Position numbers and translations under genes: made by a program
Notes under the pieces: model-generated
Told to the model about the DNA's origin: nothing
Seen by the model: the letters and a program-made list of their open reading frames with translations, nothing else
Database searches by the model: none
Part shown: positions 44,796 to 53,063 of the stretch, piece after piece
How positions within the stretch are numbered: the first letter of the stretch is position 1
Layout of the letters: every line of letters starts with the position of its first letter
Source: Nitrococcus mobilis Nb-231
GTDB lineage: Bacteria; Pseudomonadota; Gammaproteobacteria; Nitrococcales; Nitrococcaceae
Direction: 5' to 3'
NCBI RefSeq assembly: GCF_000153205.1
Contig: NZ_CH672427.1
Location: 3,549,156 to 3,613,155 of the forward strand
Length of the DNA stretch: 64,000 nt

Positions 44796-45070
44796 TGCCA
44801 TCGGGGCATCAACCGGTGGTACGGAGGCAATCAAGGTCGTATTGGCGGTCAATACTACCGCCCGACGCACCGGCAATCGTCATCACCCAGCACATCCTGG
44901 CGGCGTTCAGCGCGCCTTTTGCGGCTCGGATGAACTTTGGCATTGGCTATGTCTGTTTGCCAGGCTGTGGATGGCCAGCAGATCCTCTCCGGCCACGCCT
45001 ACATCGCCCCAGGCGACCAGCACTTGCTGTGTGCACCAAATCAGCCGGGATCGGCTCGCAATATGGCGGA
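44794..45070 (+). pseudogene. cheB: CheB methylesterase fragment
   Basis: The plus strand reads DAIGASTGGTEAIKVVLAV, then in another frame PPDAPAIVITQHILAAFSAP and FAARMN, then in a third MSVCQAVDGQQILSGHAYIA and PGDQHLLCAPNQPG. Together they form the N-terminal two thirds of a CheB methylesterase domain (active-site Ser in GASTGGTEA) with at least two frameshifts. Inactive. Confidence 0.8.
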
Positions 45071-45199
45071 TATCACCCGCGCATCTGGCTGATCGCGCCC
45101 ACGGCCGACTGATTCGATGATCCGAATGCCCTTACCCAGTGGGCCGCATGGGTTCTTGTCTGTTATGGTGGGCAGTAAAAGGCGACTCGATAAGGCACC

Positions 45200-46360
45200 A
45201 TGCGCAGAGGATCGCGTTGGAAGGTGGCTGTGCTGCCGGGCGATGGCATTGGCCCCGAAGTGATGGCGGTGGCCGTCGAAGCACTGCAGGCATTGAGCGC
45301 GCAAGGCGAGCCGCAGTTGGAGCTGACCGAATTTCTCTGGCCTTCGCATGCCTGGCATCGCACCCATGGCGAGCTGTGGCCGGCCGGTTGGCACCAAACC
45401 CTAGCAGAATTTGACGCTATTTTGTTGGGGGCGCTGGGCGATCCGGGCCCGGCTGATGATGCACAACGCTATCGTCTGTCGGATGCCGTAGCACTGGCTC
45501 CGTTGCTGGAAATACGCAAGGGATTCGATCAATGGGCTTGCGAGCGCCCGGCATTGCATCTGCAAGGCGCGCCGCAATACTTGGCCGACCCCAGAGCTGA
45601 TGCGATCGACGTGCTCGTGGTCCGTGAGAACAGCGAGGGCGAGTACGTCGGACAAGGTGGCCGGCTGGCTCCGGGCACGCCGCGGGAAGTGGCCACCCAG
45701 ATCGAGGTCTTCACCCATGGTGGTGCGGCGCGCATCTTCCGGCATGCTTTCGAGCGGGCCCGCCAAAGGGCGGCGGAGCGTGCCGCCGGTCGGCGTCGCG
45801 ACCGGGAATTTCCGCTGCCGGCTGGGGAGGTTGTCCACAGCGAGGTTTGCCTGATCACCAAGCGCAATGCGCTGCGCCACTGGGGAGAGATGTACTCGGA
45901 AGTATTCGCGACGGTGGCGCGCGACTACCCGGATGTAGCCACTCACCATGAGTTGGTTGATGCGGCCTGCATGAAATTCGTAACGGCGCCCTGGCGTTTT
46001 GATGTTGTCGTGGCAAGCAATCTGCATGGCGATATCCTTACCGATCTGGCCGCCGTGTTGGCGGGAGGGATGGGGGTGGCTCCCTCCTGCAATCTTAATC
46101 CGGCCGACCGCCGCCAGCCGCCCATGTTCGAGCCCACGCACGGTAGTGCACCCGATATCGCGGGTCGTAACCGGGCGGGGCCCCAAGCGATGCTGCTGAC
46201 GGCCGCCATGATGCTCGACTGGATGGGCGAAGAGGATGCCCTTATGGCCGAGCAAGGCCGTAGACTGCGTGAAGCGGTGGCTATGGATTTGCGCGAGCAT
46301 GGCCTGTGCCCTCGATCAACCAGCGAGGTGGGGGCGGCGGTAATCAGGCGGCTCGGCTGA
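45200..46360 (+). CDS. Isopropylmalate/isocitrate dehydrogenase family protein, tartrate dehydrogenase-like
   Basis: A 386-residue beta-decarboxylating dehydrogenase. VLPGDGIGPEVM at the N-terminus, VVRENSEGEYVGQGGR in the substrate region, the catalytic Lys/Tyr area VCLITKRNALRHWG and NLHGDILTDLAAVLAGGMGV with the metal Asp are intact. VRENSEGEY is more typical of tartrate/malate-type enzymes than LeuB. Oxidises a 2-hydroxy acid with NAD and may decarboxylate it. First gene of the catabolic cluster, after the chemotaxis remnant. Confidence 0.82.
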   Translation: MRRGSRWKVAVLPGDGIGPEVMAVAVEALQALSAQGEPQLELTEFLWPSHAWHRTHGELWPAGWHQTLAEFDAILLGALGDPGPADDAQRYRLSDAVALAPLLEIRKGFDQWACERPALHLQGAPQYLADPRADAIDVLVVRENSEGEYVGQGGRLAPGTPREVATQIEVFTHGGAARIFRHAFERARQRAAERAAGRRRDREFPLPAGEVVHSEVCLITKRNALRHWGEMYSEVFATVARDYPDVATHHELVDAACMKFVTAPWRFDVVVASNLHGDILTDLAAVLAGGMGVAPSCNLNPADRRQPPMFEPTHGSAPDIAGRNRAGPQAMLLTAAMMLDWMGEEDALMAEQGRRLREAVAMDLREHGLCPRSTSEVGAAVIRRLG

Positions 46361-46397
46361 TTACACTAGGTTGGTTGCGATCCGAGGGAGGCGAAAT

Positions 46398-47663
46398 ATG
46401 AGCGAGCATACCGGTCGTCTGTCACCGCTGCTCACGCAATCCAGCGATATTCTGGCTGTTCGTGGTGAAGGTGCTTACCTCTATGATCAGCGCGGTGATC
46501 GATATCTGGATTTTAGCTCGGGAATCGGCGTCACCAGCACCGGGCATTGCCACCCAACGGTGGTCGAGGCCGCACAACGCCAGGCCGCGGAGCTGATCCA
46601 CGGTCAGTACGCTATCGTCCGCCACCCCCGTATCCTCGAGCTCTCCGAACGGCTCGGCGAGCTTATGCCGGGACGGATCGATAGCTTCTTATATGCCAAC
46701 GCGGGCACCGAAGCCATCGAGGCGGCACTGCGATTGTGCCGTCAGGCTACCGGCAGGCCCAATATGATCGTCTTTCGCGGTGGTTTCCACGGCAGGACGA
46801 TGGGCGCTCTGTCGATGACCACCTCCAGCGCACCCATCCGTGCCGGCCTGCAACCGATGATGGGCGGCGTAGTCGTAGCCCCATTCCCCGACACCTATTG
46901 GTACGGTTGGGATGAGGAGACCACCAATCGGTTTTGCCTACGCGAGCTCGATCACATTCTCCAGACCTACAGCGTCCCCAAGGAAACGGCGGCGATGTTG
47001 GTCGAGCCGGTCCAAGGCGAGAGCGGCTACGTACCGGCGAACCGAGGGTTCATGCAGGGGCTGCGCGAGCGCTGTGATCATCACGGCATGCTCCTCGTTC
47101 TGGATGAAGTCCAGGCGGGCAATGGTCGAACGGGGCGCTACTGGGGCCATGAGCACTTCGATGTGATCCCGGATGTCGTGGTCACCGCCAAAGGGCTTGC
47201 CAGCGGTTTCCCGTTATCGGTGGTGGGCGCGTCGGCCGAGCTCATGAGTCGGGGCTGGCCTGGCTCCCAGGGTGGGACCTACGGGGGTAACGCCGTGGCT
47301 TGTGCGGCGGCGCTGGCGACGCTGGCGGTTATCCGCGAGGAAGGCTTGGTGGAGAACGCCCGCGAGCGCGGCGAGCAGCTGCGCCAGCACCTAACGGAAC
47401 TCTCGAGGCGCTATCCTGAGATCGGCGATGTACGCGGCTTGGGCCTAATGCACGGTACCTACATGGTGGATGGCGAGGGTAAGCCCGACGGTGAGCGGGC
47501 TGCACGGCTGCTCAAGGCCGCTGAGCGGAGCGGGTTGCTGCTCATCCGCTGCGGTGCCTATGGTGGCCAGGTTGTTCGGTGGCTGCCGCCGCTCATCGTG
47601 ACGGCGGATCAAATCGACTGGGCGGCCAAACAGTTCGAGGAGGCGCTCCAGCAAACTCGTTGA
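46398..47663 (+). CDS. Class III aminotransferase (GABA/omega-amino acid type)
   Basis: A 421-residue PLP enzyme: FSSGIGVTSTGHCHPTVVEA near the N-terminus, FRGGFHGRTMGALSMT, the cofactor Asp in VLDEVQAGNGRTG and the Lys of VTAKGLASGFP. This fold removes terminal amino groups from GABA, putrescine, beta-alanine or similar. Next to a semialdehyde dehydrogenase the likely product is a semialdehyde. Start ATG 46398 with a GGAGG-type site (GAGGGAGGCG). Possibly transcribed with the preceding dehydrogenase gene. Confidence 0.88.
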   Translation: MSEHTGRLSPLLTQSSDILAVRGEGAYLYDQRGDRYLDFSSGIGVTSTGHCHPTVVEAAQRQAAELIHGQYAIVRHPRILELSERLGELMPGRIDSFLYANAGTEAIEAALRLCRQATGRPNMIVFRGGFHGRTMGALSMTTSSAPIRAGLQPMMGGVVVAPFPDTYWYGWDEETTNRFCLRELDHILQTYSVPKETAAMLVEPVQGESGYVPANRGFMQGLRERCDHHGMLLVLDEVQAGNGRTGRYWGHEHFDVIPDVVVTAKGLASGFPLSVVGASAELMSRGWPGSQGGTYGGNAVACAAALATLAVIREEGLVENARERGEQLRQHLTELSRRYPEIGDVRGLGLMHGTYMVDGEGKPDGERAARLLKAAERSGLLLIRCGAYGGQVVRWLPPLIVTADQIDWAAKQFEEALQQTR

Positions 47664-47746
47664 GCCCGAAGAATTGAGGCCGGCGCAACGCGGTTTTCGC
47701 TGCTGACGGCCGCCATGGGTATTGTTGCAGGGGGCTCCGGTGCCAC

Positions 47747-49189
47747 TTACTCGGCGTACGGTACAGTTTGAACCTCGGTAAATTCATATAAACCTTCGAG
47801 ACCGCCTTCACGGCCGTAACCGGAATGCTGCATGCCCCCGAAGGGCGCTTCCGGGGTCGGGCCCGTGCCGGTATTGAGCCCAACGTGGCCGAAATGCAGC
47901 CGCTCGGCCACCCGTCGGCCGCGCTCCGAGTCGCCGGAGAAGACATACGCGGCTAGGCCATACTCGGTCTCATTGGCGAGCTGAACGACCTCGGCCTCAT
48001 CGTGAAATGTGACGATGGGCACGAGCGGGCCGAATGTCTCCTCGCGGTTACAGACCGCATCCTTTGGCACCTCGGTGAGCACGGTCGGTGGGTAATAAGT
48101 GCCGCTTAACGCGCTGGTATCTCCGCCGGCAAGCTTGCGCGCGCCCTTGCCGAGGGCGTCCTCCACATGCCGCCGAACCTTGGCGACCGCATTAGCATCG
48201 ATCAACGGTCCGAGGTTGGTGCCTTCATCGAGGCCGTTGCCTACACGCAGCCGTTGCACCCGCTGCACTACCTTGTCGGCGAACGACTCGACCACCGCTC
48301 GATGGACGAAGATGCGGTTGGCGCAGACGCAGGTTTGCCCCCCACCGCGGAATTTGTTGGCGATCAGATTATCGGCGGCCTGTTCCAGATCGGCATCCTC
48401 GAACACGATGTACGGGGCGTTGCCGCCGAGCTCCAGCGTGAGCCGTTTGACACCGGTTGCGCTCTTGCGAATGAGCTCCCGGCCGACTTCCGTGGATCCG
48501 GTGAAGCTGATCACACGTACCGTAGCATGTTCGAACAAGGCGTCTGTGATCGGCCCGGCCGATCCCGTGACGAGGTTGACCTTGCCCGCGGGAAGGTCGA
48601 GTTCTTGCTCGAGCAAACTGAACAGCGCAATCATAGTGAGCGGCGTTTTTGCCGAGGGCTTGATAACGCAAGCGCAATCTGCCGCCAGGGCCGCGCTGAG
48701 CTTTTTGGCGATCATGCCGATGGGGAAATTCCACGGCGTGATCAGTCCTACCACCCCGGCCGGCCGATAGTGGACGGTCCAGCGACAATTACGCGGTCGT
48801 TCCTCCAGCGTGCGGGGACCGAGTCGATCGATATGATCGGCGCAAAAGCGGAAGAAACCGGCGGCGTAATCCACCTCGGCTTGGGCTTCTTGCCACGGTT
48901 TGCCGTGCTCCATCGTGAGGATCCGGCCGAGTTCTTTGCGCTGCGCCTGCAGAGTCTGAGCGATCCGCTGCAGCCAGTGAGCGCGCTGTTCGAGAGCGGC
49001 GCGCTCGCCGAGTGCCGTCGCGGCGGCTTCGATGGCACGCAAGGTTTCGACGCGGCCCATCTTGGGGATATCGGCAAGGTGCGTTCCGTCGGCCGGATTG
49101 GATACGGGCAAGCTCTCGCCGCTATCGGCGTCGGTCCATTGGCCGCCGATAAAACCCATGCGGTGTGTAAGCAATGGCGATTCGATCAT
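47747..49189 (-). CDS. gabD: NAD(P)-dependent succinate-semialdehyde dehydrogenase-type aldehyde dehydrogenase
   Basis: A 480-residue aldehyde dehydrogenase: VGLITPWNFPIGMIAKKLSA, the general base region LELGGNAPYIVF and the nucleophile in GGGQTCVCANRI, all intact. The GabD-like N-terminus MGFIGGQWTDADSGESLPVS fits the succinate-semialdehyde group. Together with the convergent aminotransferase it would form a GABA-type pathway to succinate or a homologue. Lead gene placed away from, and convergent to, the aminotransferase. Confidence 0.88.
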   Translation of the reverse strand: MIESPLLTHRMGFIGGQWTDADSGESLPVSNPADGTHLADIPKMGRVETLRAIEAAATALGERAALEQRAHWLQRIAQTLQAQRKELGRILTMEHGKPWQEAQAEVDYAAGFFRFCADHIDRLGPRTLEERPRNCRWTVHYRPAGVVGLITPWNFPIGMIAKKLSAALAADCACVIKPSAKTPLTMIALFSLLEQELDLPAGKVNLVTGSAGPITDALFEHATVRVISFTGSTEVGRELIRKSATGVKRLTLELGGNAPYIVFEDADLEQAADNLIANKFRGGGQTCVCANRIFVHRAVVESFADKVVQRVQRLRVGNGLDEGTNLGPLIDANAVAKVRRHVEDALGKGARKLAGGDTSALSGTYYPPTVLTEVPKDAVCNREETFGPLVPIVTFHDEAEVVQLANETEYGLAAYVFSGDSERGRRVAERLHFGHVGLNTGTGPTPEAPFGGMQHSGYGREGGLEGLYEFTEVQTVPYAE

Positions 49190-49224
49190 GGCGCTTGTCT
49201 TTGCTCCAATAGCTCCAGTTCGGA

Positions 49225-50646
49225 TCAGTCGCGCGGTTGGCCAAATAGGGCCGGGCGCCGCTGTGTGAAAGGTTCAATGCCCTGATAGGCATGGGCGGCC
49301 TGCAAGACCCACTCGTCGCGATGCCGCGGTCCTATGATCTGTAATCCTACGGGCAAGCCGGCGCGAGTAAACCCGCAGGGCACTGAAATCGCCGGTTGTC
49401 CGGTCATGTTGAAGGGGTAGGTAAAAGGGGTCCAGGAGGGCCAGCGCTCATCCTGCCAGTCCGGGGGCACTTCCAGTCCGGCTTCGAAGGCGGCGATCGG
49501 CAGTGTGGGGGTGAGCAGCAGCGCGTAGCGATCATGGAATCGGTTCATGCGCTCGATCAGCGCGGCGCGCTCGTTGAGCGCCGCCAGATAATCCAGCATC
49601 GAAAGCTGCTCGGCCCATTCGGCCACCCGAATGAGTGCGGGATCCATCGCGCGGCGCTGCTCGGCCGAGATTGTCCGCAGCGCATTGGCCGCACCGCTAT
49701 AAAATAACCGATCGAATGCTTCCCGCGGATTCGGGAAGCCGGGATCGATTTCCTCGATATGGGCACCCAGATCCTCGAACCGCTTGACTGCGGCGGCCAC
49801 CACCTCGGCTACTTCCTGGTCCACGTCGACATAGCCCAGTGCTGGGCTGAATGCCACCTGCCAGCCTTTGATACCGTCTGCCAGTGCGGCGACGAAATCG
49901 ACCTCGGGAGGGGGCAGAGTCGTATCTCGGGCATCCGGCTCACAGATGACGTTCATCAGGTGAGCTGCGTCCTGCACGCTCCAGGCGATCGGGCCAGGGT
50001 GGGCGAGCTGCCCGAAGGGGCTCGTGGGCCAGAAAGGCACTCTACCCTGGGTCGGTTTGAAGCCGACCGCACCGCAGAAGCTGGCCGGGATCCGAATGGA
50101 GCCGCCGGCATCGGTGCCGAGGGCGAGTGCCCCCATACCCAGCGGCACGGCGGCAGCGCTGCCGCCGCTCGAACCGCCTGCGCCCTTGGCGGGATCCCAG
50201 GGATTGCGGGTCACCCCGCAGAGCGGGCTGTCGGTGACGCCTTTCCAACCGAACTCCGGGGTCGTGGTCTTGCCTAGCGGGATGAAGCCATGTCGGCGCA
50301 GGCTCGCAACGGCTGGTGAATCGACGGGCGCTGGGCTTTCATCGATGAGTTTTGAGCCCTTGCGGGTAGGCCAGCCGCGGAACATGAATACATCCTTGAT
50401 CGCTACCGGCACGCCATCCAACAATCCAAGGGCACCTTTGCGGCGCCGGCGTTCCTGGGCTCGGCGGGCTTCGACACGCGTGGTTTGCTCGTCTAGGAAG
50501 CAGTAAGCGTTGACCGTCTTATTATGCAGCTCGATTTGCTCCAGCGCCGCTTCGGTAACCTCCACGGGCGAGAGCTCGCCACATTCGAAATGTTCCAGCA
50601 TCTCCACAGCCGTTAAGCAGGCGATCTCGGCAGTTATCGGACTCAT
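49225..50646 (-). CDS. Amidase (amidase signature family)
   Basis: A 473-residue amidase with the Ser-cisSer-Lys triad: Lys 84 (PVAIKDVF), Ser 160 (GGSSGGSAAA) and nucleophile Ser 183 (DAGGSIRIPA). The start ATG 50646 (MSPITAEIACLTAVEML) is chosen over a longer frame to 50943 that runs antisense to the next gene. It hydrolyses an amide to a carboxylate and ammonia; the substrate is unknown. In the same direction as gabD and the 2-hydroxyacid dehydrogenase. Confidence 0.85.
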   Translation of the reverse strand: MSPITAEIACLTAVEMLEHFECGELSPVEVTEAALEQIELHNKTVNAYCFLDEQTTRVEARRAQERRRRKGALGLLDGVPVAIKDVFMFRGWPTRKGSKLIDESPAPVDSPAVASLRRHGFIPLGKTTTPEFGWKGVTDSPLCGVTRNPWDPAKGAGGSSGGSAAAVPLGMGALALGTDAGGSIRIPASFCGAVGFKPTQGRVPFWPTSPFGQLAHPGPIAWSVQDAAHLMNVICEPDARDTTLPPPEVDFVAALADGIKGWQVAFSPALGYVDVDQEVAEVVAAAVKRFEDLGAHIEEIDPGFPNPREAFDRLFYSGAANALRTISAEQRRAMDPALIRVAEWAEQLSMLDYLAALNERAALIERMNRFHDRYALLLTPTLPIAAFEAGLEVPPDWQDERWPSWTPFTYPFNMTGQPAISVPCGFTRAGLPVGLQIIGPRHRDEWVLQAAHAYQGIEPFTQRRPALFGQPRD

Positions 50647-50671
50647 AGTCTTACTCTTTGGTTGCGGAAAC

Positions 50672-51646
50672 CTAGTCGTGCCCCTTGTCGACCAAGTTGT
50701 GCAGCGGTTCTCCCCGATGCCAACGATGGAATTGCTCGATAAATTGCTCGATGAGCGCTTCGCGCCAGCCGAGGAAATCCCCGGCCATGTGAGCGGAGAG
50801 AACGGTGTTCGGTGCCTCCCAGAGCGGATGACTCGCCGGCAAGGGTTCTTCCTCGAAGACATCGAGGGCGGCACCGGCAATCCAGCCTTCCTGCAGCGCT
50901 TGCAGCAGCGCTTCGGTGACGACGATTGGGCCGCGCCCGACATTGATCAGCCGTGCCGAGCGTTGCATGCAACGCAGTGCGGTGATATCGAACAGCCCTT
51001 GCGTTGCTGGAGTCAGCGGTGCGGCCACGACCACGAAGTCGGCGCACGGGAGCCGGGCATGCAGATCCTGGGCGGCATAAACGGCTTCGAAGTCCGGGTC
51101 GGCGGTGCGCTCGGTGCGGGCAATCCCTTCGGTCACCATGCCCACGGCGCGGCTCAAGCGAGCGATCTCCCGGCCGATGGCGCCGGCGCCCACCACCAGA
51201 ACGCGTTTACCTTGCACGCGTTCGGTGTCGCGATGAAGCCACTCATGTTGTTGTTGGAGCATCCAATTACGGTGAAAGCTCTTGGCGAAGGCGATAATCT
51301 GGCCAAGAACATACTCCGCGATCGCGCGATCGAAGATGCCGCGGGCGTTGGTGAGCGCGATATCGCTTGCGCGCACTTCCGGAATGAGCACGGCGTCCAC
51401 ACCGGCACTGGTGGTATGGATCCATTGCAGGCGATCCGCGGCCGGCCAGGCGCGGCGCAGAGCGCTCGTGCGGAAGTCCGTGACGCACAAAACATGGGTT
51501 CCCGGCAGGGCCGCGCGCAAGGACTCGGCATCCCATGCCTGGCGTAGGATAGCCGCCTCGGTGAGGCGTTCGATGCCCGGTGGCAGGGCGTCTCCCGGGG
51601 CGATCAGGACGGTGACCACGGGCGTTTCGGGAGCAGTCTGTGCCAT
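50672..51646 (-). CDS. D-2-hydroxyacid dehydrogenase
   Basis: A 324-residue NAD-dependent dehydrogenase with the Rossmann motif VVGAGAIGREIARL and catalytic regions INVGRGPIV (Arg) and SAHMAGD (His). It converts 2-keto acids to D-2-hydroxy acids or the reverse. First gene of the minus-strand trio with the amidase and gabD, 25 bases upstream of the amidase start. Confidence 0.87.
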   Translation of the reverse strand: MAQTAPETPVVTVLIAPGDALPPGIERLTEAAILRQAWDAESLRAALPGTHVLCVTDFRTSALRRAWPAADRLQWIHTTSAGVDAVLIPEVRASDIALTNARGIFDRAIAEYVLGQIIAFAKSFHRNWMLQQQHEWLHRDTERVQGKRVLVVGAGAIGREIARLSRAVGMVTEGIARTERTADPDFEAVYAAQDLHARLPCADFVVVAAPLTPATQGLFDITALRCMQRSARLINVGRGPIVVTEALLQALQEGWIAGAALDVFEEEPLPASHPLWEAPNTVLSAHMAGDFLGWREALIEQFIEQFHRWHRGEPLHNLVDKGHD

Positions 51647-51831
51647 GTCCGCATTGTCTCCTAAGGATAGGCGATATAGGCCACCTTTATCCCGACGTTA
51701 CCTAGCCCTTCATGCCGTGGTCAACCGCTCGTTGGCGCGTTTCTCCGCCAGCTTGACCGGCATTCCCCTCACGGCCTAGTCTCGACGGGACACACCCAGA
51801 TTATCGGAGCTTGGGAAAGAGGTGGCTTGCA

Positions 51832-53043
51832 ATGGCCGAGAGCGCCCGTCCACTCGATATCAATCAATACGACCCCATGGGGGGCCGGTTGTTCAGCCCG
51901 TCACTGCAGGCGATACCGATGCCGGGTATTCGCCGCATGATCAATACGGCGGCGAAAATGGACAATGTGCTCCATTTGTCCATCGGGCAACCGGACTTTC
52001 CAACCCCGCGGCATATCATCGACGCCCATATCCAGGCGCTTGAGGCCGGACAGACCGGCTATACGCTTGATGCCGGTCTACCGGAGCTGCTCAGTGCTCT
52101 TAGAGACTATTACAGTGCGCGGTACGAACGCGAGCTCACGGAAGACAATTTTATCGTTACCACCGGGGCCACCGAGGCCATGTATTTGGCGTTGAGCGCC
52201 ACGGCGGCACCGGGGCGGCAGTTCATCCTGACCGATCCGACTTTCGTACTATACGCGCCCCTTATTCGCATGAACGGCGGCGAGGTGAAGGTCATCCCCA
52301 CCCGTGCCGAACACGGCCATCAAATCGATCCGCAAGAGGTGATCGATGCCCTCAGCATGCGAACCTTTGCCATCGTGCTCAATTCACCGAGTAATCCGAC
52401 CGGCACGGTCTATCCGCGTGAGACGATGGAGGCGATCGTCAAGGAGGCTGCCTATCGCGGGATCTATGTCTTCAGTGACGAGGTCTATGATCATCTCCTG
52501 CTCGATGACATGGAGTATCCGAGTGTCATTCGCTGCACCTCGGATCTCGACCATATCATGGCGATCAGCAGTTTCTCCAAGACCTTCAGCATGGCGGGGT
52601 TGCGAATCGGTTGGATCATCTCCAGTCAAGGCGCCATCAAGAAGCTGCGTCGCTACCATATGTTCACTACCACCGTTGCCAACACGCCGGCTCAGTGGGC
52701 GGGGGTGGCGGCTTTGCGCGGCGATCGCAGCTGTGTCGACGAGATGGTGGCTGAATATCGGCGTCGGCGCGACCGGGTGGTGCATTTGGTGAGCGAGACT
52801 CCACATTTGAGCGGCTATTGGCCGCAAGGGGCTTTTTACATTTTCCCGTCGCTGCCACCACGCACCGACGGCTCCTTGTTGGCGCTGCGACTGCTCGAAG
52901 AGACCGGCGTGTGCGTGATTCCCGGAGATGCATTCGGTGATGCGTGTAGCAATGCGATCCGCATCAGTTATTCCAATTCCATGGAGCGGATCGAGGAGGC
53001 GTTCGAGCGCATGATTCCGTGGATGGCGCGGCAGCGGTTCTGA
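51832..53043 (+). CDS. Class I/II PLP-dependent aminotransferase
   Basis: A 403-residue fold-type I aminotransferase: NSPSNPTGTVYPRETMEAIV, the cofactor-binding DEVYDHL and Lys in SSFSKTFSMAGLRIGW. Start ATG 51832 with an AAAGAGGTGG site. Its substrate is not obvious. Convergent with the GNAT-nitrilase gene, 20 bases away. An aminotransferase that makes an omega-amide keto acid would pair well with a nitrilase-type amidase, but that is inference. Confidence 0.85.
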   Translation: MAESARPLDINQYDPMGGRLFSPSLQAIPMPGIRRMINTAAKMDNVLHLSIGQPDFPTPRHIIDAHIQALEAGQTGYTLDAGLPELLSALRDYYSARYERELTEDNFIVTTGATEAMYLALSATAAPGRQFILTDPTFVLYAPLIRMNGGEVKVIPTRAEHGHQIDPQEVIDALSMRTFAIVLNSPSNPTGTVYPRETMEAIVKEAAYRGIYVFSDEVYDHLLLDDMEYPSVIRCTSDLDHIMAISSFSKTFSMAGLRIGWIISSQGAIKKLRRYHMFTTTVANTPAQWAGVAALRGDRSCVDEMVAEYRRRRDRVVHLVSETPHLSGYWPQGAFYIFPSLPPRTDGSLLALRLLEETGVCVIPGDAFGDACSNAIRISYSNSMERIEEAFERMIPWMARQRF

Positions 53044-53063
53044 GAACCTGTTGCCGGCGGGAA

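Noticed and set aside
45401..46300. A 299-codon minus-strand frame opposite the tartrate dehydrogenase-like gene
   Set aside because: Shadow of a GC-rich gene: the plus-strand protein has full family motifs, the minus one has none.
48167..49285. A 372-codon plus-strand frame opposite gabD
   Set aside because: Antisense shadow; gabD is complete with catalytic residues, and the other frame has no resemblance to a family.
50647..50943. Extended N-terminus for the amidase
   Set aside because: Residues upstream of ATG 50646 are antisense to the hydroxyacid dehydrogenase gene and lack homology.
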